Assembly: GCA_030737835.1 (NCBI GenBank)
Contig: JAUJYN010000057.1
Span: 337,981-401,980 of the forward strand
Length of the DNA: 64,000 nucleotides
Source: Acorus gramineus
Taxonomy: Eukaryota > Streptophyta > Magnoliopsida > Acorales > Acoraceae
Direction: 5' to 3'
Under the pieces are notes generated by a model. That model ran no database searches, was not told where the DNA came from, and saw only the letters and a program-made list of their open reading frames with translations. Positions within the stretch are counted from its first letter, which is position 1; each line of letters opens with the position of its first letter. Below are positions 22,013 through 33,669 of this stretch, piece by piece. The position numbers and the translations under genes are program-made.

Positions 22013-25000
22013 CAGATTCTCGCAAGTAGAAATTCCATGCCAGCAATGCGGCCCCAACAGCAGGCTCCACCTGCAAATGTAAAAGAAACAAAAATAAATA
22101 CAATGTCTTCATCAAATTGATATTGATGCGCATAAAATTGATATGAGTTTTAACTCTTCAGTGTTATGTAGTTGATACCATCTTCGAAGTGTCAATTCCA
22201 TTTTACAGTCCCGCATGCAATCTCCATCTCAGAATCTTTTCTTTTTCAGTTTCTCTAGTTCATGTAAGAAATCAATATTTTAAGTCACATCAACGCCAAA
22301 AAAGTGTCTGAAATTTTATTTTTCTCCCCAACAATCCCGCCATTTTTTTTTTTGAAAAACGGGTGAATAATTTATTACCGGAAATTGAACACGGTTAATA
22401 AAAAATAATTTTAAAAAAAAATCACGTTAGACAGAGCGAAAAAGAGGGATGCAGAGGTGGAGACCGCGAACGGGGCTACATAAGAGACTTTGTAACTTTT
22501 TTTAATGTCACGTAGGTTGAGCACATGTGACAGCAAGAATGTAAAATCCGATGGATAAAAAACTCTTATGCATCTTAATCCTAACTTTCTGATATAAAAA
22601 ATAAATTAATGAAGAGATAACAATTCAACAAGTGTGAATCATTTGGAAGATATGGAGTTCCTCAATTTGAGTTCCCATAATCATGTTGTGACCATGCAAA
22701 GGCTATGAAGATATGCATTTCAACATTTTTTAAGATAGTTTTTTATACATATACACACACATATATGTGTACGTACACACACACACCCAAGCTTTATATT
22801 GGGGGCTGTCACCAGTTCAGAAATCGGGATAATTTGGCAGGGGTGAAAATTCACAAAATGGTACAACTCAGGTTAAGTGCGGGGAAAATTCGGGAGAAAT
22901 TTGGAAGAATAAAAAATTACAAAAAAATAAAATATTTATTATGGCATGCAAAATTACTACACATCATGAATTTCAAATGATGTTATAACATCAAACATCA
23001 CAAAATAAAAAAAAAATTGGGTTCAAGTTATAAAATTTCTATTTAGGCGTAATCATCAATAACCCACATTAAAATCTAGTCCAGTCGACAATTTTTATAT
23101 CTTAGTTCTGTGTGAAGTAAAAATACATATCATGCATTTAATACATATTTAATTCGTTTATTGAATAAGATGGGTACCTTTAATTAGACGTGTTTTAAAT
23201 GGGAATTAAACCAATAATGAAAGAATGTGTAATCAATAATTTAGAGCATTTCAAAGCAAGGATATCAGAGATCTAGACTTGAATATCTAACCTTTGGTCT
23301 AATAGGATGAGCCCCAGGGTAGTCCTTCAATACAAAATTTACAACTTCTTTCCCGATATCCCATCTCGTGTTAGCTTCCAAAACGCCACCAACCACAACA
23401 AGTGGAAAACAACCTTTTACATATGCAATACACATGGACTAGGGATTTATTCAACTAAAAAATGAACAACAAAAAGTAGGCACTTTTGAATCAAGTGTCA
23501 AACAGAGATCACTTCAGGTGGTTTGTCATTAGCAGTGGGAAGACAAGATGGTGAAACTGCAATCCTGTTTGAAATAAAGATTCATTTTAGTGACATATCA
23601 CCTTCACCAGATAAGCTGAGCCTCTGAACAACAGCTTTTACGCTCGCAGCTAGCTCTTGTACAGAATCTTGTAGGATCTTATTCGCAACTTGATCACCAG
23701 CTTCAGCACAAGAAACGACGACCGGAACAAGTGCTGCAATACGGGCCCAAGAGGGATCTGCATATGTCCACCTAAAACAAAACCCAAACTTAAAATGTGA
23801 AAAAGAAACCATGCAAAATAATAATAATAATGATGATGATAATAAAGTTTCCACATCAAAAATACAGAAATCTCAAAGTAATAGACAAATAGGTACAAAG
23901 ATCAGAAGTCAGCTGAAGGAAAGAGGTCCCATTTGCGTTGCTTTTTATTTTCTCCAATAAAAAATATCACACAAAGTGAGGACTTACGAACTGAAAAAGG
24001 ACAGGCAATACAAAGAAGGTAAAATCCAGACACAGAGCAAAAAAATATAATATTGTATGGGATCTCTAACCCTCCGTTTGGGGTGTGACATATGGTTATT
24101 CGCCCTTAATAGCTATACTGGGATAGATAACAATCCATGCTGAATAGGTAAATTTTTGTTTGGTTGTCTTTTCTGTTATTCTCATTGGGAAACGTAAAAT
24201 TGATATTTTTGTTGTTTGGTTCACCTTGGATAAAATAATGATAAGTGATAGATAAGAGATGGATAAGAGTTTATGACTTTTTAAATGACAATTATACCCC
24301 TGCATAAATTATTTGTGAATGGGAATAAGTATGAGAGGTGTGTGTGATATGATAGATGTGACAGTTTTTGGAATGTGTGCACAGAGTGTTAAGTTATATA
24401 AAATTTTTAAAATGACAGAGAAGGGTATTTTTATCCATTGGCATAAATAAGCCCTGATAAACAATTCCACCGTTTTCTTAGAATAGTTATCAGGCCTTAT
24501 CCTAACTTATCCAGACATAGCTATCTAGGTTTATTCTTGTCAAACAAACAGCTGTTTGAGGGCCATTCTATTGTATTCTCCCCTATCCATGGTTTATGCT
24601 CCACCCCAAACGGGAGGTAAATGAACTAGAGAAGTATTATGCTTCTTTATGACAACCCCCCGTATAGCGTGAAACATAAGGCAAGAATAATGAAGAATAG
24701 ATGAGAATAGCTAAAAAAAGTTGTTTGTTTTGATAGAATAAAACTCGATAGTTATGTCTGGATAAGCTAAGATAAGGTCTGATAACTATTTTAAGGAAAT
24801 GTTGGAATTGCTTATTAAAGCTTATCTATGTCAATGAATAAAAAAATACTTCTCTGTCATTTTAAAAAATTTATCTCACCTAACAGACTCACACAGATTC
24901 CAAAAACTGTCATATCTATCAAATCAATCATATCTCTCACACTATTCCCAGGGGGTATAATTGTCATTTAAAAAATCATAAACTCTTATTCATCCCTTAT

Positions 25001-28000
25001 CAACCATTAATCATCACTTTATCCAAGGTGAATCAAACAACAAACAAATCATTTTTACGTTTCCCAATGAAAATAACAAAAAAGACAATCAAACAAAAAT
25101 TGTTTATTCAGCTTAGATTGTTATCTATCCCAGTATAGTATTGGGAGTGAATAACCAAATCTCACACCCCATACGGGGGGTTAAGAGTTACAAAATGAAT
25201 TACATGAATTCGAGATAAAAGTAAGATGTGATAGGAGATCTCAGTCATATCATAATCTATTACTTGCATCCTTAATTTGGATTTTCCTATATTGGGTAAT
25301 GGCATAAGTTATTCCAGGATAGATAACTACTCCATTATAAATACCTCTATCATTAGAATAAGTCATTTTTTAATTGATTTCTTTTTAGTCATTCTTGTTG
25401 GAAAACGTAATAATGAAGTTTTTGTGGTTTGATTGACCATGAATAAGTTATGGAAAAAATATAAATAATACATGAAAAAAAAATTATAAAAGGTGAAAAA
25501 ATGATTTGACATGTGAGCCACTAATTTATAAGAGTTGGTGAAAGGTGATTTGACATATAGAACCCCTTATGGAATAGATTGAGTGGAATAACACAATTCC
25601 ATGTGAATCTGGAATATCATTACTAGTTTATTCTCTTATATTCTAATATAGTTATACCCACCTATTCCTTACAAACGAACAAGTTTTTTGGACTTATTCC
25701 ACATCTATTCTTCCACCCAAAAATGGCTTAAAAAATTATCTTTATAAAAATTCAATAGTTGGGGAAAACCCTAGAAATGGAGCTCATAGTTGAAATACTG
25801 AAGCCAGATATAATAAGTGGATTAGCTCCACATATCTAGAACTATGGTGCATGATACGAACATATGAATACAGGATGAAGGAAGGTGTCTATTGTTGACG
25901 AAATTCAAGTCATAGATACAAGTAAAGAGAGTCCCAAGCAATATCTTGACAACATTCACATTAAAGGTTGGAGTTCTAAAAAGATACTTTCCGATGCATA
26001 CATGTAGATATCAAATTATAAATCAGATTTGCTTTGCTTTTCTTAAGTAAAAAAATCACACCCTTGGAGACTGAAAATTATATCAACTTCAACATGGAAA
26101 TTGGGCATGAGTAGTTCATACAAAAATCACACCCTTGGAGACTGAAAATTATATCAATGTAACACACCCACAAGGAGATTAAAATTGATAAACCAACCTA
26201 ATGCATTATAGACAGGAAGTACCCGATCAATTCATCTGCAGAAAAAAGACGGAGACTCTGCAAAATACTTTGAGTTAGCATTGTCTGAGGACCACGACCA
26301 TCATAAGCCCTCACAACAGCCGTCAATGCCTGTGCAGCAATACCATAACCGCTGTATAATGCAAATATAGTAATGTTAATTTAATCAGCACATCCACTGT
26401 TTTTTGTATAATTGAAGTATAGAACGCAAATATGATATTTTCAAAGGCCAAAAAGCATCAATTCATACTCAACAAGTACACCTTGTTCCCTGTAAGAATG
26501 CGCAATTCTGGAAGTGCAGATTTGTGAAAGACTTAGCTAAATAAGTCCAAACAAATGATGTAGCTTCAAACTTATTGGACAAGAGAATTATAATAAAATA
26601 TACATGAAATCAATTGTTTGATATAATTCTATGATTTATAAATACTTACCCTTATATTATAACCAATTTACAATTTCAATCATCTCAATAAATATGTGGA
26701 TAGCCTTTTTGTGTGAAGAAAAGTGGGAAATCACTGCCTGTAATTTATGAATAACAATAGAAGCTACATGAGGGGATCATAAATGCTTGACCTCCAACAA
26801 GGGGGAGACAATCTTGCAATTCAATAATTTCGGAAAAGAAGCAAACGTGGTCATCGTAGCAATCCTGCCAAGTTTCAATGGTTGATTCCACAGGAGGTGT
26901 GTTGGTGTATTTGGCTAACTCATAATGAAGGAATCTTCCAACACAAGATATTATATTGGGAGACCACATGGGTGACCATTTCATCTCTTCTTAGAGATTG
27001 GGTATCAATTATTTTGGAAGTGGAAACACCTTCCTCAATTATGGGGAATCTTTGGTTCAGGAGGTGAGTCTTGAGTATTGGGTTGGAGTCCTCCCCTTCC
27101 TTGTCATCTCTCTTTCTTATAGTCATCTCTTTCCTCTCACTAATATTGTAAGGAGATCCCTCGTCTCCTTCTATCCGGGGAGGTTTCCATTAATAAGATA
27201 CCCTTATATCTCTTCACAAAACAAAAAGAAAAAGAAAAGAGGGGGAGACAAGATATCTTCTGGTTAGGGAAACCCAAAAAAAATAAAAGATTATAGCAAA
27301 TTCATATCCAACTCCTATTCCCTGCAATGGGTATGCTAAAACTTCTCAACATGTATAAAGCTCTTTTGGGAAAATGGTTGTGGAGGTTTTTTGTGGATCG
27401 GGAAACACTATGAATAAGACTCATTCGGCACAAATATTATGTGGGTTGCAATAGATAGACATTGGAACCTCACACAAGGGCTTGTATTTCCATGGTATGG
27501 AAAATATCCTTGATACGCCAATGACGTGAAGGAGGGACCAAATCCAATCAGTTGAAATGGGCTAATGGCGACAACAATGGTTGTGAACTATGTGGTGGGA
27601 AAGAGGATGCTAGAGAGCATCTTGTTTTGAATGCCTCATTAGTGCTCAAATAAAAAGAAAAAGTCAGTTTGGCACTTGATTCACGGTGTAACTCCATCAA
27701 TAATGAGGACATGTGGAAGTGGTTCCAAAAAATAATAAAAGAAGTGATTTTAGCAACAAAACTAAAATTCAATTCCTTATTCCCATTCAATTTGTTGGGC
27801 GTTTGGCAAACATGAAACGAGTATATCTTTCAAAGGAAAAATTATCAAGAAAACACTTAGGCAGCGATCACAACTCTTCTTCGATCATGGGTTACTGTGT
27901 TCCTCAAGGAGGATTTGCCTTCCATCATTATGGGGAGCAAATGGTTCGGGATGTGATTATTTCTTGTTTGTGATGTTGAGAGGACTTCCTAGCTCCAGGG

Positions 28001-31000
28001 AGGGCTTCTTGTTCGTGTTTTTTTTCATTCTGTCTCTTGTTCAGAGATCCTTAGTCTCCCTTTTTTTCTTGAGGGGCACCATTTTGAGCTATGATAACTT
28101 CAATCATTTATGAAGAAATAAAAAAGCTCATTCAATGCAGATCCAACCACCCGTATTCAGAATAAGGGTTGAAGCCCCAAATTGCATCACCCTTGCTCTT
28201 ATTTTATAAAGTATCATCTCTAATGTATTTTAGTAGTTACTTTGATGTTGAAAATTTTTCCTTCATTCGTACAAAAACAAATCCACAAGTACTTCAAGTG
28301 CATGCAACTGCACCTAAATCACTGTACAAATCCACAAGTACTTTATCGCCTTATCGTTACCGAACCTCCTCTTGGTAGAATGGGAGAGGTACCCCCTCTT
28401 TAGTGAAGGGACTTGAATTCGAGTCTTGCTGCCTGCTGATAGGGGAAGATTTGACCAAGAAAAAAAAAATTTACCCACAAAAAAAAAACTATATGGAAAA
28501 GAAGCCAAGATCCAGCTACATGCACAGCCATTAATATTTTCACATTCCATTAACCTTATCCTTTTTACATCTTGCAGTTTGATTTTCTTCTTATAATTTA
28601 CTCATTCTTTTTCATAGTCATATTTATGATAAAATTTATGAAACATTTGAAAAGATTCAACAAACTATAAGCTGATTCAAGTCCCTTAGATGATCTATGA
28701 TGTTGCCTCATAAATATTGCTATCTCAAAAATCAAAACAATAGAGGTTTTTACCTTCCCCAATCACCCAAAACAGGTCCTGCACCTGCAGCTCTAGCTTC
28801 TCTTCCATCTTCTGTGAACCCATAAGCTATAGTCCCTGTACCAGCAATGAGTACACAGCCATGGAGCTTTCCCAGTGTCCCACTTGCCAGAGCTGCGACA
28901 GCATCATTTTGAACAAACAGCTTGACATGACTTGGAAACATCTCTCTGACAAAACCACACAGTAGATTCAGAGACAACCCAAGAGCTATCAAAGAGTCAT
29001 TTCATTCAATTAACCTGTGAAGAGCTTCCATACATGCAGTGATAAACATCAGAACTGATATAATAAATCTCAGAAAACCATTAAATCAAAGGGTATACAT
29101 ACGCACGCACGAAAATACAAGAATTCATGCTCTAGGAGATGCATGCAATGATTTCATGTATATCTATATAAATCACAAGTTTATCATTTAATTCATAGTT
29201 CTAAAGTTTCTAGTATGACATGAATCCTAGTAGCCCCACAATTAATGTAAATTTAAAATTTACTTGAATTGCATGCAGCGATGAGGACACTTCACGGAAG
29301 AAGGCATGTAGTTCAGTATGGGTGGACGCAATTATACACAATATAACACATTTTTTAGTACCATTTGACAATGTATATTAGCACAATATAACAAATTTTC
29401 CCTTTGTTAGAGATCCGTCATCTCTGGAATATGCTTTAGGAACTTTCCTCTGATTCAATGAAATTCAAGTGAACTCTCACATTTACTCAAAAAAATGCTA
29501 GATATTGTCTACTTAACAAATTCTCAGCCATATTTAAGATATTAACCAAGTACTTTTTTCGGTTGCCCTTTCATTATCCAGATTTGGGAAAAAGTTGGTG
29601 TGGCCTAAGGGTCAAATTGCTCTTTAAGAGATATTGAAGGTGTGTGGAAATGGTCACGCAAGAGGCACAAAACTAAAGTGATCAAAGCAATCTAGCCGAG
29701 TTTCAATGACTTGTTCCTCACACGGTTTGTTGGAATATACGATTAACTTGCAACGTTTGCCTATTTCAACAAAAAGAATTAATGTAGAGAATATATGGGT
29801 GATGATTTCTTCTTTTCTTAAATCTGGGCCAGAAGAATCCTTGATGTGGAGTCTCCTTCGACCATTATGGGTGACATTTGGTTTGGGAAGTTCTGTTTAA
29901 GGTGCTTTTTGCTTGGGTGATTCAAAATTCATTGTAATTACATTTTGTTGAATATCTTTAATCTTTATCTTCTCTTTTTTCCCTTGTACGGAGATCCCTC
30001 GTCTCTTTTTGTTCGAGGGCTACCTCTTCTTGAGAATATTGATTGCGGGAGCAAAAAACAATAGACCCAGGGGGGGGCGACTCTTGACATCACAGCATAA
30101 GGTTGCATGTAGTTGGCCCGGATATCTCTGTGTAGAGCTCTCTTCTACTCGGATGCTCGGGCATTGGTGACCGTGTGTTTCGTAGTTCATTTGTTTTTGT
30201 TTAGTTTTCTCTAGTCCTCCCATCTTGCTTCGGACTCTTGTATTCCTCAATTTTTATTTATAAAATCATGGTAGCATAATAGCATTAGTCTACCTTGCCT
30301 CAAAAAAATGATGAAGAACTATGTTTATTATAATTACAAATAGATGGAGCTCGGAAGACTTCCAGATGAAAGAAAGATCATGAAAGAAATGTAAATTTCA
30401 AAGCTAATGTAACAGAATGAGATAACAAACTTTAACCAGGCCAGTATCCGTTGTTGATCTGTAGGATGGTTGACACCAGACACTGCTAGGCAAACAGCTC
30501 GAACAGAAGAACGGTTAGAGCCAGATTTTAAAAGGGCCTCTGCCATGACTTGCTCTAGCGTTTCCCTAGCAGCAGTTTCTGCAGAAATTTAAACATGGGA
30601 GCATCCTGATATGAAAAATCCTAAACATCCCCTTGAACTATTTTAAAAAAATAATAATATCAGAAGATGGAAGTCGAGAATGGAAATGGAAATGGAAATG
30701 GAAATAGAGAATGGACTAATACCATCCCACCTCAAATTATAAAAAGCCAGACATCATAACAAAAACTAGCAAGACAACTTCGTAATGTCTTGTACGACGT
30801 TATGATAATCCAGCACATAATAGCACATGTCCATCCCATTTCACATTTTGATTATCATAACAAAAACTAGCAAGACAACTTCGTACAAGACGTCACAAAA
30901 AAATAAAAATTAAAAAATCATAACTAAAACAAACTGTAAGTGAAAATGAGGCAATTACTGAAGAAAGCACAAAAAGCCAAATTACGAGAAATAATTCAAG

Positions 31001-33484
31001 ACTAAACAATCCAAAAAAAAAAAATCCAAGATGGAAAGTATTATGAAGTAAGAAGGGTGGTCTGGTCTCCTCCATTTTTTTTTATTTTTTTTATTTTTAA
31101 GAAAATTGGTAAGAATACTACCATCAATTATTATTCATAGATTGGCGTACTTTCCACAAAGGAAAAAAAAAAAAAAGATAAGAAGCAAGGAAAAGCAAAT
31201 AGGAGAGGTCCCTGACAGTTGGTGAGTAGCCTACTGGAGAGGACCTAACCAAACCAGAACTGAACCCATTCAGGTTGCAATCCTCAAAACGTGCTCCCAA
31301 AATAGCACCATCTTCACACACGCGCAGTGAATGCTCCAGGATTTAATCAGACACCTCCTCCCATGTATTCTTGAAATGCGGCAGCATATTATTGAAGATA
31401 ATCTCATTTCTTCTCCTCCATACAGTCCAACAGATCATGGGAATGTAAATCTGGGAGATTTTAAAAGGGATACTTCTGTCCCCGAGTTATATTTATATCT
31501 GGAAAGGGCTTTACAACCAAATAAACACAAAACAACAACCAAACTTGTACTAAAATTCACTCAAACAAATGTCCAAAATAATATGTAAAAGAAAAAAGGG
31601 AAGAATTAACCCATATATTCAGAGAACATGCAAAAATTCCAAAACTAACTAAATTTGATTCATCAAATCAAGCAACCATATCTGAGAACAAGATAAAAGT
31701 GAAGAGAAATGCTAACTCAGTAACTCATTCATGAAACTATTAAAACCAAGTCACATTATGCGAGAGAGACAGAGGAAGTGGGAATAAAAAGAAGATGGCC
31801 CATTTAAAGAAGGGCATTGTCATACTGGGTCCTTATAAGCAACCCCACATGCAGTCCCAATTCGCTGATGAGGTATATGAATTGTTTATTGCCATAAGTG
31901 GGTATGTACAATGTACCAGAGTATTACTTTATTTTTATGAAAGTACATGCTTCATTACATGAAGTATGCACTTTCAAATAATGATCAAAGCATGTGAAGA
32001 CTCCACGTTGGGCTGTAGGAGGGACTCTCAGTAACATTATCCTTTAAAGAGAGACTGAAACCATAATCACAAAGTACTCCAATCTTTTTTGAATGTTTGA
32101 AAAAGTTCAACAATTGGATACCTCCCATATTCGTCAAACTCTATACGTATAGTACCTTCAGAATTTGGGTATACATTTAATTGGGATGATTTATCACAAT
32201 CTTCGTAATTTAAAAAGAAAAAGAAAAGAATCCTAAATCCTAATTGTCTTGATTGTCTTCATACTCAACATAGAAGTTTTTGTATGCATGCCTCATCCTA
32301 ATATTTAGAATACACAGAGAAAATAATTTATTATCTCTTTACTTATCCGGTACTCATTCTATATGATTTGCGAGTTACACGTAATCATACTAAACTTAAC
32401 CCTACCAAATATTGTCATGCATAAACTTTTGTGACTATGATTGAAACATATAAACTAAGATGACACATTCATAGCAATCTATCAACACAAACCCAAGTTA
32501 CCCAACCCAAATGGGATTGACACTTTGGCTAGAACCATGGATTTGTTCTTTATAAATATTGAATTCAAATCCCTCCAGGTTTACCCAATGTACGTGGTCT
32601 TTGGCTAACTATGTGCAACCGGGGTTTTCCCAACTAACATTGGTATTCCTCATCAGTCATCACCAAAGAAAGGTTATTATTACACGCAATTCCATTTGTT
32701 GTCCCGTGTATCTCCAACGAGGTGCATACCTCATTGAATGTAATTTTTCACTTATTCTATAATTGAGTTCATCCAGTTCATTAATATACATCATTTTTTT
32801 TATTAAACAATTCGTTACATGAAATAAGCACATTTTAAAAAATAGCGTTGTTATACTCAGTTTTTTTTAAAGTCCAAAATGCAGCCCTATACACCTCGTT
32901 AGAAATCAAGTGAAGCATACGCATTGTTAGAAGATGTATATACCTCGTTAAATTTTTTCTTACACTTACTAAAAATATACTCATTCAACTCAAAATGAAA
33001 CGATAACGATATATATTTTTTTATCAAAGCAAATACCTCATTAATGATGTTTACCATTTTAATAAAAAATGAAAACATGTGTAGTCTCTGAGTCTAACAT
33101 TTTCCTTTAGAAAAATGAAAGCAACACAAAACAAAAAAAAAAAAGCTCTGAAATCAATCATCAACACAGGAGAGACGACAACCAAAGGTGGCCCATTTAC
33201 GAATACGCATCAAATCATCAAATAACCAAATCAACCAAATAGAACAAACAAATCACCAGATTCGGACCTCCGACGGAGTTGTGGTTGGAGCAGCCGGAGA
33301 CGGCGCGGGCGAGGACGGGGAGGGGGTCGGGGACGCCGCCGCGCGAAGACGGGGGCATCGCCATGCAGACACAGACGGTGGAGGTGGTGCCCCCGTCGAG
33401 GCCGAGAATGATATCGGAGCCGTCGCTACTCGGAGGGTTGTCGTTCTCCGAGTCCAAGACGTCTCCGTTCCTGTGCCTCCTCAT
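22005..33484 (-). CDS. NAGK: N-acetyl-D-glucosamine kinase, 7 exons
   Basis: Phosphorylates GlcNAc with ATP to GlcNAc-6-phosphate, a salvage step feeding UDP-GlcNAc in the cytosol. Exons (minus): 33484-33268, 30578-30431, 28945-28754, 26351-26223, 23771-23602, 23413-23292 and 22070-22005. Every junction is GT-AG and all phases agree, giving 347 residues, near the usual plant length. Motifs: phosphate-1 loop DGGTTST (30-36), VQNDAVAAL with acidic D136, AGTGTIAYG (156-164), GPVLGDWGSGYG (177-188), WTYADPSWARIAAL starting near 230, and adenosine-motif VVVGGVLEA (291-299). Ends VEPAVGAALLAWNF...ESEK. These place it in the BadF/BadG/BcrA/BcrD-type sugar kinase family. I chose ATG 33484; an upstream in-frame stop leaves no earlier ATG. 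The exon 6 acceptor (AAAAG) has a weak pyrimidine tract and is the least sure junction. Introns of 2.7, 1.5, 2.4, 2.5, 0.2 and 1.2 kb are full of transposon debris. A MULE sits about 109 bp upstream of the ATG. Confidence 0.93.
22741..22792. repeat. CA/TA microsatellite in intron 6
   Basis: Alternating ATACACACACAT, ATATGTGTACGTACAC and ACACACAC runs. Confidence 0.7.
24070..24617 (+). mobile_element. Tourist-like MITE, 548 bp, in kinase intron 4
   Basis: Termini CCCTCCGTTTGGGGTG and, reversed, CCTCCCGTTTGGGGTG, flanked by TAA at 24067-24069 and 24618-24620. The 3-bp TAA duplication points to PIF/Harbinger (Tourist). Non-coding. A second copy lies inverted 38 bp away. Confidence 0.8.
24656..25180 (-). 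mobile_element. Tourist-like MITE, inverted partner copy
   Basis: Same family as 24070-24617 in opposite orientation; long matching blocks such as TTGTTATCTATCCCAG and TGTCATTTAAAAA. Termini CCCCCCGTATAGCGTG and, reversed, CCCCCCGTATGGGGTG. Flanks are not a clean TAA pair. Confidence 0.72.
25275..25735 (+). mobile_element. Diverged MITE related to 16738-17182
   Basis: Shares TGTTGGAAAACGTAATAAT-type, TGATTTGACATGTGA and ATTTATAAGAG blocks in the order seen at 16738-17182. Ends are unclear. Confidence 0.45.
26050..26158. repeat. Local direct duplication in intron 4
   Basis: AAAATCACACCCTTGGAGAC followed by TGAAAATTATATCAA occurs at about 26050-26086 and again at 26124-26158, near exon 4's donor side. 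Confidence 0.8.
26750..27290 (+). mobile_element. LINE 3' fragment in kinase intron 3
   Basis: Broken plus-strand frames end in a 3' tail with GGAGATCCCTCGTCTCC (27152-27168), then CCGGGGAGG and an A-rich end with AAAAAGAAAAAG. The same hairpin-forming tail recurs three more times in introns 2 and 3, as expected for 3' ends of one LINE family. Confidence 0.45.
27300..28115 (+). mobile_element. LINE (L1-type) 3' fragment in kinase intron 3
   Basis: Plus-strand reading includes LGKWLWRF near 27370 and CELCGGKEDAREHLVLNA at about 27582-27635, the C..C....E...HL pattern of zf-RVT domains that end plant L1 reverse transcriptases. It closes with GAGATCCTTAGTCTC (28044-28058) and GAGGGGCACC. Many stops; a 5'-truncated, old copy. 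Confidence 0.6.
29400..30060 (+). mobile_element. LINE 3' fragments in kinase intron 2
   Basis: Two tails of the same family: GAGATCCGTCATCTC (about 29410-29424) and GAGATCCCTCGTCTC (29991-30005) followed by GTTCGAGGGCTACC. The region between shows broken frames such as EESLMWSLLRPLW-like text without a clear domain. Confidence 0.45.
30681..30712. repeat. GGAAAT microsatellite in intron 1
   Basis: Four to five GGAAAT units just upstream (gene sense) of exon 2. Confidence 0.75.
30755..30885. repeat. Local direct duplication in intron 1
   Basis: ATAACAAAAACTAGCAAGAC plus AACTTCGTA occurs at about 30755-30783 and 30857-30885; the segment between contains a partly inverted echo (CTTGTACGACGTTATGAT). 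Confidence 0.7.
31110..31450 (-). mobile_element. LINE fragment, minus strand, intron 1
   Basis: Minus-strand reading of about 31435-31350 gives WTVWRRRNEIIFNN followed by LPHFKNTWEEV, a phrase typical of the region after the zf-RVT domain in plant LINE ORF2. Short and broken. Confidence 0.5.
31451..32784. other. Kinase intron 1 body, nothing identified
   Basis: AT-rich intronic sequence without a recognisable element, terminal repeat or RNA gene. Confidence 0.4.
32785..33125 (-). repeat. Dispersed repeat family A, copy 3 (inverted)
   Basis: Reverse complement matches 5965-6130 and 9995-10190: shared GGTAAACATCAT/TAGTAAACATCAT, TATATCG, AATGAGT/AATGAACTCAT, and AACGAGGTATATACATC versus AACGAGGTGTATTCACATC. 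Confidence 0.6.
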
Positions 33485-33592
33485 CTCCACCTCCTCTACT
33501 GCTCTGCAATGGCTTTAGAAGGGTCGGTTGAGAGCGAGAGAGAGAGATTTTGGGGAATTTTAGCGACGACATCTGAAAATGAAAAAAAAAAA

Positions 33593-33669
33593 GGGAAAAA
33601 TCGATATAACTCCCTGTAAACTTGTCAAAATCGGTTTAGGTCCCCGTAAAATCACAAAATCGTCACAGG
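33593..33669 (+). repeat. MULE left terminal inverted repeat
   Basis: Matches the reverse complement of 49252-49328 with two mismatches. Confidence 0.95.

Noticed and set aside
33188-33619. 143-codon plus-strand frame
   Set aside because: Antisense to kinase exon 1 and crosses the MULE boundary.
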